From the NCBI GenBank assembly GCA_900542125.1, contig UQMO01000005.1, forward strand, positions 1-53,420: a stretch of DNA of 53,420 nt, read 5' to 3'. The number at the start of each line of letters is the position of its first letter. Position 1 is the stretch's first letter. The position numbers and the translations under genes are program-made. This document shows positions 32,373 through 40,543 of the stretch, one piece after another. The notes under the pieces were generated by a model. The model ran no database searches. It was not told where the DNA came from and was given only the letters and a program-made list of their open reading frames with translations. The DNA comes from an uncultured Collinsella sp. Its GTDB lineage: Bacteria; Actinomycetota; Coriobacteriia; Coriobacteriales; Coriobacteriaceae.

Positions 32373-32468
32373 GTCATCTCTCCGTTTTCGCACGTACGGC
32401 CACACGGTGCCGCAGGGGGTCGTTTTCGCAGGCCACATGCTCAACACAGGCAAACTGCAGCACATAGT

Positions 32469-32485
32469 GTAAACCTACGGTTAAC
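32469..32485. promoter_or_regulatory. Candidate LysR operator in the divergent promoter region
   Basis: GTAAACC (32469-32475) and GGTTAAC (32479-32485) form a near-perfect dyad about 100 bp upstream of the LysR start and 120 bp upstream of the dehydrogenase start. Confidence 0.45.
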
Positions 32486-32604
32486 GCCATTCTAACAAAT
32501 ATGCAATTCAACTGCGCAAATGCAAAGCATACGATAACCAGCGAAAACCACGTGGGTCGGTTAATGGGAGCGACCCACCGGGAGGCACAAGAAGGGAAGT
32601 TCCT

Positions 32605-33486
32605 ATGAGCAATTGGCTTAAGCTCGAGGGCGATGTCTGCGCCGTGACTGGCGCGCTCGGCGGTATGGGCGTCGAGATTTGCCGTGAGTTCGCCCGCAAC
32701 GGCGCCAACGTCGTTCTGCTCGATCTGGACGAGGAAAAGGTCAAGGCCGCAGCCGCCGACCTCGCCGCCGAGTTTGGCATCCACGCCGAGGGTTACAAGA
32801 TGAACGCCACCGACGAGGCCGAGGTTCAGGCCGCCGTCGATGCCACCATCGCCGACTTCGGCCGCGTCGACGTTCTCGTCAACACCGCCGGCATCCTGCG
32901 CTTCGCAGCCATGGAAGACCTGCCGCTGAGCGACTGGGAGCAGGTGCTCAACGTCAACCTCACCGGTTACTTCATCACCTCGCAGCGCTTTGGTCGCGAG
33001 ATGATCAAGGCCGGCCAGGGCCGCCTGGTGCACATCTCGACCGTCGCCAGCCACTCCCCCGAGACGTTCTCGGGCGTGTACAGCTCCACCAAGGCCGGCG
33101 TCAACATGATGTCCAAGATGCTCGCCGCCGAGTGGGGCCCCTACGGCGTCCGCTCCAACTGCGTCGAGCCCTGCTTCGTTAAGACCCCGATGTCGGCCAA
33201 CTTCTACGCCGACCCCGAGGTCGAAAAGAGCCGCAGCCGCCTGATCGCCACGCGCCGCATCGGCGAGGTCAGTGATATTGCCAACGCCGTCATGTTCCTG
33301 GCGTCCACGCGCTCGGACTTTACCACCGGCGACGCCATCAAGGTCGACGGCGGTTTCTCCAACATGATGGGCGACCTTACCGCCAAGCCCGGCGGCCGTC
33401 GCGCCTATGCCGACAACTACCTTAAGAACAAGGGTGTCGAGCTCTGGTCCGATGAGTCCGGCGTCGCCAAGCCGACTGACCAGTAA
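32605..33486 (+). CDS. Short-chain dehydrogenase/reductase
   Basis: This 293-residue NAD(P)-dependent oxidoreductase has the cofactor motif TGALGGMG (15-22), an Asp at the end of strand 2 (LLDLD) favouring NAD, NTAG, and the catalytic Ser of HISTVAS with YSSTK (Y159, K163). The C-terminus carries a PG-motif-like region (CVEPCFVKTPM) and about 35 extra residues after the usual fold. It leads the LysR-controlled group with an MFS transporter and a Gfo/Idh/MocA dehydrogenase, suggesting oxidation of a sugar, polyol or sugar acid. The ATG has GAAGGGAAG upstream. Substrate is not determinable. Confidence 0.9.
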   Translation: MSNWLKLEGDVCAVTGALGGMGVEICREFARNGANVVLLDLDEEKVKAAAADLAAEFGIHAEGYKMNATDEAEVQAAVDATIADFGRVDVLVNTAGILRFAAMEDLPLSDWEQVLNVNLTGYFITSQRFGREMIKAGQGRLVHISTVASHSPETFSGVYSSTKAGVNMMSKMLAAEWGPYGVRSNCVEPCFVKTPMSANFYADPEVEKSRSRLIATRRIGEVSDIANAVMFLASTRSDFTTGDAIKVDGGFSNMMGDLTAKPGGRRAYADNYLKNKGVELWSDESGVAKPTDQ

Positions 33487-33552
33487 ACCAACCTGACAGG
33501 GAGGTCCCGCGGACACGCCCGCTCCTCCCCCGTATCGATCAGAAAGAGTCCA

Positions 33553-34809
33553 ATGGCTTCCACCAACTCCAACAAGGGTCGCGCCGTCGTGCTTTCCGCC
33601 GCGTGCGTCACCATGTTCTTCATCAGCTCCATCGCGCTGTATTCCGTCGTGAGCAAGAACCTGCTCGCCGTCTACCCCGAGTGGTCGAGCGCCCTCACCT
33701 GGGCCTTCCCGGTCTTCCAGACCATCATGGCCGTGACAGGCATCTTCGCCGGCCGCATCTCCGATAAGATCGGTCCGCGCAACGTCGTAATCGCCGCCGC
33801 CGTGTGCTACGGCGTGGGCTGGTTCATGTCCGGCACCGTCACCGAGCCGTGGCAGTTCTACCTGTGGTTCTCGCTCGTCGCCGCCATCGGCAACGGCCTG
33901 GGCTACAACCCGGCGCTCACCACCGGCCAAAAGTGGTTCATCGACAAGAAGGGTCTCGCCTCCGGCATCACCCTGGCTGCTTCGACCGCCGGTCCCGCCG
34001 TGCTGTCCCCGGTGCTCGCCTCGCTGCTCATCCCGAGCCTGGGCATCTTTGGCGCCCTTAAGGCGCTCGGCGTCATCTTCTTTGTGACGATCGCCGCCTC
34101 CGCCCTGTTCTTGAAGGCCCCCGAGGCCGGTTGGCTGCCCGAGGGCTTCGAGGCCCCCAAGGGCGGCGCGCACGCCGGCACCTTCGGCGACCTCACCCCG
34201 GGCGAGATGGTCAAGACCCCGCGCTTCTGGGTCCTCATCGTCACCTTCGCCTTCGCCGCCACCGCGGGCACCCTGCTCGTCGGCAAGGTTGCCTCCATCG
34301 CCGCCGTCCAGCTCTTCGCCGACCCCACGAGCGCCGCGGCCGTCGCCCTCGGCGGCGTGGTGGTCTCCGTCAACACCTGCGCCAACCTGGTCGGCCGCCT
34401 GTCCTTTGGCCAGATCATCGACAAGCTCGGCGCCTACAAGTCGCTGCTCATCAGCCTTGTCGTCACCATCGTCGCGCTCGTCATCATGTCGATGAGCTTT
34501 ACGCAGGCCATGTTCTTTGTGGCGCTCGCCCTGCTCGGCTTTAGCTTTGGCGCCCTGCTCGTCATCTACCCGCCGCTCACCGGTGGCGCCTTTGGCACCA
34601 GCAACATCGGCGTCAACTACGGCATCATGTTTTTGGGTTACGCCGCTTCCACCTGGATCAGCCAGCCCATCACCGCCGTGCTGTACCACGCCGAGGCCGG
34701 CAGCGCCGCCTACCAGCAGTCCTTCTACGGCGCCATCGTGATCGCCGCCATCGCCGTCGTGCTCACCGTCTACATGATGGTCTCCGACAGCAAGAAGAAG
34801 TCCGCTTAG
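33553..34809 (+). CDS. MFS transporter, OFA (oxalate/formate antiporter)-like
   Basis: This 418-residue protein has 12 predicted helices in two six-helix halves. The OFA-like features are a periplasmic loop after helix 1 (NLLAVYPEWSSALTWAFPVFQ, key WSSALTWAFP), the helix 2-3 loop GRISDKIGPRN and WFIDKKGLASGI between helices 4 and 5. It lies 66 bp after the dehydrogenase gene in the same direction and likely brings in the substrate of the operon, probably an organic or sugar acid. Many proteins called oxalate/formate antiporters carry other substrates. Confidence 0.85.
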   Translation: MASTNSNKGRAVVLSAACVTMFFISSIALYSVVSKNLLAVYPEWSSALTWAFPVFQTIMAVTGIFAGRISDKIGPRNVVIAAAVCYGVGWFMSGTVTEPWQFYLWFSLVAAIGNGLGYNPALTTGQKWFIDKKGLASGITLAASTAGPAVLSPVLASLLIPSLGIFGALKALGVIFFVTIAASALFLKAPEAGWLPEGFEAPKGGAHAGTFGDLTPGEMVKTPRFWVLIVTFAFAATAGTLLVGKVASIAAVQLFADPTSAAAVALGGVVVSVNTCANLVGRLSFGQIIDKLGAYKSLLISLVVTIVALVIMSMSFTQAMFFVALALLGFSFGALLVIYPPLTGGAFGTSNIGVNYGIMFLGYAASTWISQPITAVLYHAEAGSAAYQQSFYGAIVIAAIAVVLTVYMMVSDSKKKSA

Positions 34810-34817
34810 TAATTGCC

Positions 34818-34850
34818 AATGTGACAAAGGGACTGTCCCTTTGTCACATT
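34818..34850. repeat. Perfect palindrome, TGTGACAAAGGGAC family, copy 1
   Basis: Sixteen-base arms (34818-34833 and 34835-34850) flank a single T. It begins 9 bp after the MFS stop and ends 28 bp before the next start codon. A second copy lies at 48068-48102, a degraded arm at 15191-15209, and a related motif at 45571-45606. Confidence 0.9.
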
Positions 34851-34878
34851 CCATCGCCAACAGTATTAAGGAGTCGAA

Positions 34879-35919
34879 ATGTCTGAGCTCAACCCCGTCC
34901 GCATTGCCGTTATCGGCGCCGGCGCCATGGGTCGCAACCACATCCGCTTCGTCACCGAGGAGCCCGAGGCCGAGCTCGTCGCCATCGCCGACGCCTTTGA
35001 GGGCGCCCGCGCCACGGCCGAGGCCGCCGGCGTGCCGTTCTTCACCGATCCCGCCCAGATGATGGACGAGGTCAAGCCCGAGGCCGTCATCATCGCCACC
35101 CCCAACGACCTGCACCTGGGCGTTGCCCGCGAGGCCGTGAAGCGCAATATTGTGCCGCTGGTCGAAAAGCCGATCTCCAACGATCTCGAGGATGCCCAGG
35201 CCTTTGCCGCCGAGGCCGAGACCGCCGGCGTGCCCGTACTCGTGGGTCAGCACCGTCGCCACAATCCCTTCGTCAACAAAGCCAAGGAGATCATCGAGTC
35301 CGGCGAGCTGGGCAAGCTCACCGTGTCGAGCTTCCACTACATGATCTATAAGAACGACGAGTATTTCGATGTCGAGTGGCGCCGCAAGAAGGGTGCCGGC
35401 CCGATCCTGGTCAACCTGGTGCACGACGTCGACCTGCTCCGCTACCTGCTGGGCGAGCCCGTTGCCGTCCAGGGTATGCAGTCCAGCGCCGCCCGCGGTT
35501 TTGAGACCGAGGACTCCGCCGTGGTCAACGTCCGTTTTGCCGATGGCGCGCTTGCGAGCATGACCATCTCCGACGCCACCGCCAGCCCATGGAACTGGGA
35601 AGCCACCGCTCGCGAGGACCCGCAGTACCGCCCCTTCGACGCCGACGCCTACTTTATCGGCGGCACCAAGGGCGCCCTGTCGCTGCCCCGCCTGCACCAG
35701 TTCTCCTACGACGGCGCCTCCAACTGGCACAAGCCGCTGCAGATGGAGATCCCGGCCGTGGATCCGGCACTGCCGCACAAGATGCAGCTCAAGCACTTTG
35801 TGAAGGTCGTCCGCCGCGAGGTCGAGCCCGTCGTGACCCCCGCCGACAACGTCAAGACGCTCACGCTGCTTAACGCTATCAAGGAGGCCGCCGAGACCGG
35901 CCAGCTCGTCGAGCTGTAA
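34879..35919 (+). CDS. Gfo/Idh/MocA family oxidoreductase
   Basis: This 346-residue NAD(P)-dependent sugar or polyol dehydrogenase begins with a Rossmann motif VIGAGAMGRNHIR and has the cofactor-contacting EKP (LVEKPISNDL) and the C-terminal alpha/beta domain opening WRRKKGAGPILVNLVHDVDLLRYL (key H-D-x-D-L-L). These match inositol dehydrogenase-like enzymes. It shares the direction and spacing of the preceding MFS gene, with a palindrome between them. AAGGAG precedes the ATG. A terminator follows at 35992. With the short-chain dehydrogenase it could perform two successive oxidations of one imported compound. Confidence 0.9.
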   Translation: MSELNPVRIAVIGAGAMGRNHIRFVTEEPEAELVAIADAFEGARATAEAAGVPFFTDPAQMMDEVKPEAVIIATPNDLHLGVAREAVKRNIVPLVEKPISNDLEDAQAFAAEAETAGVPVLVGQHRRHNPFVNKAKEIIESGELGKLTVSSFHYMIYKNDEYFDVEWRRKKGAGPILVNLVHDVDLLRYLLGEPVAVQGMQSSAARGFETEDSAVVNVRFADGALASMTISDATASPWNWEATAREDPQYRPFDADAYFIGGTKGALSLPRLHQFSYDGASNWHKPLQMEIPAVDPALPHKMQLKHFVKVVRREVEPVVTPADNVKTLTLLNAIKEAAETGQLVEL

Positions 35920-35991
35920 CGCCTTAAGAGCGGGCCGCGGCAAACTCCCCGCCGAGCGCCTTGGTCCGCCACAAATAAGCCCCTCTTCTTC

Positions 35992-36025
35992 GCCCCGCGA
36001 GCAGCCTCCTGCCCGCGGGGCCTTT
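35992..36025 (+). terminator. Rho-independent terminator after the dehydrogenase operon
   Basis: GCCCCGCG (35992-35999) pairs with CGCGGGGC (36014-36021) and is followed by CTTTT. Confidence 0.75.
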
Positions 36026-36085
36026 TGCTACCTTGCCGACGATTTTTCTGAGGCAGGGGCCTTTTTGCACCTCAGCCTGATTCGT

Positions 36086-36249
36086 TCGCCACGAAATGGG
36101 CCTATCTACTACGTTTAGCCAATCACCCTCAACCATGCCAAATTTCGCGAAGAAAAAACCGCAGGTAGACGGGTTGCGTATTTTCTGAAAACCGGGGGAT
36201 GGTCGACCCATACGGTTCAAACGTAGTAGATAGGTCGTTTTCGTGGCGA
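36086..36249. repeat. Long-spaced inverted repeat upstream of tex
   Basis: The left arm (36086-36116) and right arm (36219-36249) are near complements sharing CTATCTACTACGTTT and CGCCACGAAA. About 100 bp lies between them, without a gene. No similar element was found elsewhere in the window. Confidence 0.7.
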
Positions 36250-36329
36250 GGGCCCAAAACAGTCTTTTGAAACGGGTGGTATCCTTGGTAGCCCTGTGCT
36301 GCAAACGCACCTTAAACGCAAGGAGTCCC

Positions 36330-38477
36330 ATGGATCTTATCGCCCAGCTCGCCCGCGAGCTCAACCTTAAGGCCGCCAATGTCGAAGCGGCCGTCAAGCT
36401 CATCGACGAGGGCAACACCATCCCCTTTATCTCGCGCTACCGCAAGGAAGCCACGGGCGGCATGGACGACGTCGCCCTGCGCGCGCTCGACGAGCGCCTG
36501 TCCTACCTGCGCAATCTTGAGCAGCGCAAAGAGGACGTCATCCTGCTCATCGACGCCCAGGGCAAGCTCACGCCCGAGCTCGAGCAGCAGATTCGCGAGG
36601 CCACGCAGCTCCAGCGCGTCGAGGACCTCTACAAGCCCTACCGCAAGAAGCGCATGACCCGCGCGCAGAAGGCTCGCGAGGCCGGCCTGGAGCCGCTCGC
36701 CAATATGATCATCATGCAGGCCTCGGCCAAGGGCAGCGCGCTCGACGCCGCCGCGGCCTATATCAACGAGGACGCCGGCTTCGACACCGCCGAGAAGGCG
36801 CTCGCCGGTGCCGCCGACATCGTGGCCGAGACAGTGGCCGAGGACCCCGAGAACGTCGCCGACCTGCGCGCCTTTACGCAAAACACCGCCGACATCGTTG
36901 TCGAGGCGACCGACCCCGCCGAGAAGACTCCCTACGAGCCCTACTACAACTTTGACGAGCCGCTGCGCCGCATCCCCAACCACCGCGTGCTGGCCATCGA
37001 CCGCGGCGAGCGCGAGGGCAAGCTCCGCGTGCGCGTAAACGTCGACGGCGCTGCCGCCACGGCGCGTCTCGGCAGCCGCTGGCCCCGCCGCCAGGGCGTC
37101 TTCGCGCCCGTCTTTGACGCCGCCATCGCCGACGGCTACAAGCGCCTGATGGCCCCCTCGCTGGAGCGCGAGGCCCGCGCCAAGCTCACCGTCCGTGCTC
37201 AGACCGAGGCCATCAACGTCTTTGCCAAGAACCTTGAGGGCCTGCTCTCGGCCCGCCCCGTCCGTGGCGCCCGCGTACTCGCGCTCGACCCGGGTTACCG
37301 CACCGGCTGCAAGGTCGCCGTCATGGACGAGACCGGCAAGCTACTCGACCACGGCGTGGTCTACCCCACCAAGCCGCGCCACGACGTCGCCGGCACCAAG
37401 CGCGAGCTCGCCCGCCTCGTCAAGAAGGATGGCGTCAACACCATCGTCATCGGCAACGGCACCGCCAGCCGCGAGACCGAGGAAGTCGTCTCGGAGTTCA
37501 TTGCCGAGCAGGCGCCCAGCCTTCGCTACACCATCGTCAATGAGGCCGGCGCGTCGGTGTACTCCGCCTCCGAGCTCGCCAGTCAGGAATACCCCGACCT
37601 GGACGTCACCGTGCGTGGCGCCATGAGCCTGGGCCGCCGCCTGCAGGATCCGTTGGCAGAGCTCGTTAAGATTCCGCCTCAGTCCATCGGCGTGGGTCAG
37701 TACCAGCACGACCTTGACCAGGCCGAGCTTTCGTGCACCCTGGGCCACGTGGTGGAAGACGTCGTCAACCGTGTGGGCGTCGACGTCAACACCGCGAGCG
37801 CGAGCCTGCTGGGATACGTATCGGGCATCACGCCGAGCGTGGCCAAGAACATCGTGGCCTACCGCGAGGAAAACGGCGCCTTTACCGATCGCCGCCAGCT
37901 TAAGAAGGTCCCCAAGCTGGGGCCCAAGGCATATCTCAACGCCGCGGGCTTCCTGCGCATCAGCGGCGGTAAGAACCCGCTCGACGCGACGAGCGTCCAC
38001 CCCGAGAGCTACGAGGTAGCCACGGCCGTCCTTGAGCGCGCAGGCGTGGCGGCAAGCGAGCTTAGCCGCGGCGGCGTGCCCGACATCGAGCGCCGCCTGG
38101 GCAGCATCTCGGCGCTGGCAAGCGACCTGAACTGCGGCACCCTCACGCTCATCGACATCGTCAACGAGCTCAAGAAGCCCGGCCGCGACCCGCGCGACGA
38201 CGCGCCCGAGGTGGTCTTTAGCCGCTCGGCACTTTCCATCGACGACCTGGAACCCGGCATGGAGCTCAAGGGCACGGTGCGCAACGTCGTCGACTTTGGC
38301 GCCTTCGTCGACGTGGGAGTGCACCAGGACGGCCTCGTACATATCTCTAAGCTGGCCAACCGCTTTGTCAAGCACCCCAGCGACGTCGTGCGCGTCGGTG
38401 ACACGGTCAAGGTGTGGGTCGAAAAGGTCAATCGCGACCGCAAGAAGATCTCGCTCACCATGGTGCAGGGCAAGTAA
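36330..38477 (+). CDS. tex: Tex family RNA-binding transcription accessory protein
   Basis: This 715-residue protein has the Tex/Spt6-like layout: an N-terminal helical region with IPFISRYRKEATGGMDD (key FISRYRKE), a YqgF-like RNase H-fold core (RVLALDPGYRTGCKVAV), helix-hairpin-helix repeats (SVAKNIVAYREENG) and a C-terminal S1 domain from about 640 (GMELKGTVRNVVDFGAFVDVG, key DFGAFVD). It binds nucleic acids and is linked to transcription and decay. AAGGAG precedes the ATG at 36330; an upstream in-frame ATG at 36243 falls inside the inverted repeat and lacks such a site. Confidence 0.95.
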   Translation: MDLIAQLARELNLKAANVEAAVKLIDEGNTIPFISRYRKEATGGMDDVALRALDERLSYLRNLEQRKEDVILLIDAQGKLTPELEQQIREATQLQRVEDLYKPYRKKRMTRAQKAREAGLEPLANMIIMQASAKGSALDAAAAYINEDAGFDTAEKALAGAADIVAETVAEDPENVADLRAFTQNTADIVVEATDPAEKTPYEPYYNFDEPLRRIPNHRVLAIDRGEREGKLRVRVNVDGAAATARLGSRWPRRQGVFAPVFDAAIADGYKRLMAPSLEREARAKLTVRAQTEAINVFAKNLEGLLSARPVRGARVLALDPGYRTGCKVAVMDETGKLLDHGVVYPTKPRHDVAGTKRELARLVKKDGVNTIVIGNGTASRETEEVVSEFIAEQAPSLRYTIVNEAGASVYSASELASQEYPDLDVTVRGAMSLGRRLQDPLAELVKIPPQSIGVGQYQHDLDQAELSCTLGHVVEDVVNRVGVDVNTASASLLGYVSGITPSVAKNIVAYREENGAFTDRRQLKKVPKLGPKAYLNAAGFLRISGGKNPLDATSVHPESYEVATAVLERAGVAASELSRGGVPDIERRLGSISALASDLNCGTLTLIDIVNELKKPGRDPRDDAPEVVFSRSALSIDDLEPGMELKGTVRNVVDFGAFVDVGVHQDGLVHISKLANRFVKHPSDVVRVGDTVKVWVEKVNRDRKKISLTMVQGK

Positions 38478-38559
38478 CAGCAAAGGACGAACCACCGCTG
38501 TCCATCGTCGAACTTGCAAGTTTTTCTCACCCAATGGGAAAACTTGCAGATACCGCAAC

Positions 38560-38592
38560 AAAAATGGTGCCGCCCATCAAAGAGGCAGCACC
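38560..38592 (-). terminator. Rho-independent terminator of the transaldolase-like gene
   Basis: On the minus strand a 9-bp stem GGTGCTGCC/GGCGGCACC with one U-G pair (38584-38592 with 38566-38574) is followed by ATTTTTG. The downstream sequence of tex on the plus strand also contains a weaker CTTGCAAG-rich hairpin at about 38510-38547. Confidence 0.7.
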
Positions 38593-38640
38593 AGCTAAGT
38601 CTTATTCAGCTCAGAACCTACTGGCAAGCTCGTGCCGGCA

Positions 38641-38712
38641 GCCCCGGCCTTTCCTTTGCCTAGCGCGACCCTCGCGGAGCGCGTGAGCGATAGGGAAAGG
38701 AAAGGCCGGGGC
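38641..38712. repeat. Long imperfect inverted repeat between tex and the aldolase gene
   Basis: The left arm starts GCCCCGGCCTTTCCTTTGCC (38641-38660) and the right arm is its near complement ending at 38712, enclosing a smaller GCGC-rich hairpin. It lies just past the stop of the minus-strand gene. Confidence 0.7.
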
Positions 38713-38742
38713 GAACAACCCACGGTACAGTCGGTGTTCGCG

Positions 38743-39447
38743 CTACGGCAGGATATGGAAACCGAGCGCCGCGATATCCTTGGCAAAACCGCGCACGGTA
38801 TCGAGCGAGACCTCGTACGGGTCGCGACCAATGTTCTTGCGCTTGGCCAGGATGCTGTTGGGCACCGTAATGATCTGGCAACCGCAGGCCTCGGCCTGGT
38901 AAATGTTGATGAGCTCGCGCGTGGACGCCCACAGGACCTCGCAGTTGGGCTTTGCGGCGGCCTTCTTGACCGACTCCGTCATAAACGGAATGGGGTCGAC
39001 GCCGGTATCGGCGATGCGGCCGGCAAAGAGCGAGATGATGGACGGCGTCTCGGCGTCGACGGCCTCGACCATCTCATCAACCTGCGTAGGCGTAAAGATG
39101 GTGGTGACGTTGACCTTGATGCCGTCGGCCGAAAGCTTGCGCACCAGCTCGGCGGTGGACTCGCCCTTGGTGGTCACGCACGGAATCTTGACGTAGACGT
39201 TCTCGGCCCAGGTAGCGATCTCGCGCGCCTCGACCTCCATGGTCTCGACGTCGTCGGCAAAGACCTCAAACGAGACGGACACATCGGTGATGTGGGCCAG
39301 GACCTCCTTGGCAAACGCGCGGTAATCCGTCACGCCGCCCTTCTTCATAAGGGACGGGTTGGTCGTGAAACCCTGAACGTTGCCGTTCTCGTACATGTCG
39401 AGCATGCCCTCGAGGTTTGCACCGTCAGCGAACACCTTGATTGCCAT
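38743..39447 (-). CDS. Transaldolase/fructose-6-phosphate aldolase family protein
   Basis: This 234-residue class-I aldolase of the TalC/FSA group has the Schiff-base Lys in VYVKIP (K87), the N-terminal ADGANLEGM with catalytic Asp (D8), and the TTNPSLM motif after strand 2. Length fits the short decameric-type enzymes that act on fructose 6-phosphate or related sugar phosphates. The ATG at 39447 gives the normal MAIKVFADGA start, with AAAGGA 11 nt upstream. It is alone on this strand, with its own terminator. True transaldolase and FSA activities cannot be separated by motif alone. Confidence 0.9.
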   Translation of the reverse strand: MAIKVFADGANLEGMLDMYENGNVQGFTTNPSLMKKGGVTDYRAFAKEVLAHITDVSVSFEVFADDVETMEVEAREIATWAENVYVKIPCVTTKGESTAELVRKLSADGIKVNVTTIFTPTQVDEMVEAVDAETPSIISLFAGRIADTGVDPIPFMTESVKKAAAKPNCEVLWASTRELINIYQAEACGCQIITVPNSILAKRKNIGRDPYEVSLDTVRGFAKDIAALGFHILP

Positions 39448-39640
39448 CTGCCTGATTCCTTTCGCTTGCACATGGGCGTTAAACTGCTAAACACTTTACC
39501 TACGTTTATCAAGGCGTGAGCTGCGGTTTTTTATCTTCTCGGCGAACGGTATAAACACCTCAGTGTTTGGATTGATAAATCGATTGAGCATGCAAAAGCA
39601 AAGAGTCGCAGTTTGGGCAAACGTCAGAACGCGGGATTCA

Positions 39641-40468
39641 TTAGATGAGGCCGAAATGCTGCATCGCTGTGACGGTGCCGTCGTGTGCGACATCGTCGGT
39701 CACGTAGTCGGCGACCGCCTTGACCTCAGGCATGGCGTTGCCCATGGCGACAGCCGTCTCGACCGCAGCGAGCATGCCCAGGTCGTTACCCGAATCGCCG
39801 AAGCCAAAGGTGCGCGCGTTGCCAGTGCGGCCCAGATACGCCAGCGCTCGCGCCACGCCCACGCCCTTGTCAATGCCCTTGGGACTCAGCTCGCGATTCT
39901 GACCACCGGTGTTGCACAGCTCAAACTCGCGATCGATAAAGCCGTCATCATTGGCTACGCGAGCCAAACTGGGCACATTGAGGCATACCTTGCCCACGCG
40001 CAGACTGCCGTCGACGCGCATCTCCTCGGCGCTGTGCACCACAGAAGTGCCGATCAGAGACGACTGCTCAACACCCGCGGGTTCCAGGGCAAAAGTAGCC
40101 ACGTTGGTCTCGAAAAAGGCCTCAATCCCTGCCGCTGCCATACGGCGCGCGAGCTCCTCGATAACGTCCTCGCCAAAGCAGTCCTCGTGTACCACGCGGC
40201 CCTCGACCTCGAGCGTCGCTCCCGCCATGGCAACGACACCCGCCGGGTTCAGCGCGCGCAGGCCATCGGCAATCAGCCACAAGGGACGACCCGTGCAGAT
40301 AAATGCATGGTGTCCCGCGTCGCGCAGACGATGAAACGCCTCGACGACCGCCTGCGAGGGGTGAACCGCCGAAAAGTCCTTGTCGGTCATGTTGTCGGGA
40401 TCGAACGACGTCAGCGTGCCGTCCACGTCAAAAAAGAGCACGGCGGAATCGGGGCACGCATCAATCAT
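39641..40468 (-). CDS. HAD family sugar-phosphate phosphatase (Cof type)
   Basis: This 275-residue Cof-like hydrolase has motif I FFDVDGTLT with the nucleophile Asp, motif II in FICTGRP, and motif IV GDSGNDLGML, with a C2 cap between. Such enzymes dephosphorylate sugar phosphates or nucleotides with broad specificity. The ATG at 40468 (MIDACPDSAVLFF) has AGGAA upstream; a start 12 codons earlier lacks one. It is divergent from the rRNA methyltransferase gene. The exact substrate is unknown. Confidence 0.9.
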   Translation of the reverse strand: MIDACPDSAVLFFDVDGTLTSFDPDNMTDKDFSAVHPSQAVVEAFHRLRDAGHHAFICTGRPLWLIADGLRALNPAGVVAMAGATLEVEGRVVHEDCFGEDVIEELARRMAAAGIEAFFETNVATFALEPAGVEQSSLIGTSVVHSAEEMRVDGSLRVGKVCLNVPSLARVANDDGFIDREFELCNTGGQNRELSPKGIDKGVGVARALAYLGRTGNARTFGFGDSGNDLGMLAAVETAVAMGNAMPEVKAVADYVTDDVAHDGTVTAMQHFGLI

Positions 40469-40543
40469 ATGGGTTCCTTTCGGGGGCGAGAGTAAACGAA
40501 GCATCCATCATATAATGGAGCGACGCAACCAGAGAGGTCACCC

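Noticed and set aside
32374..35943. 1,189-codon open frame antisense to the dehydrogenase and MFS genes
   Set aside because: All three plus-strand genes have recognisable families, ribosome-binding sites and codon use. The long antisense frame reflects GC-rich third positions and lacks any domain.
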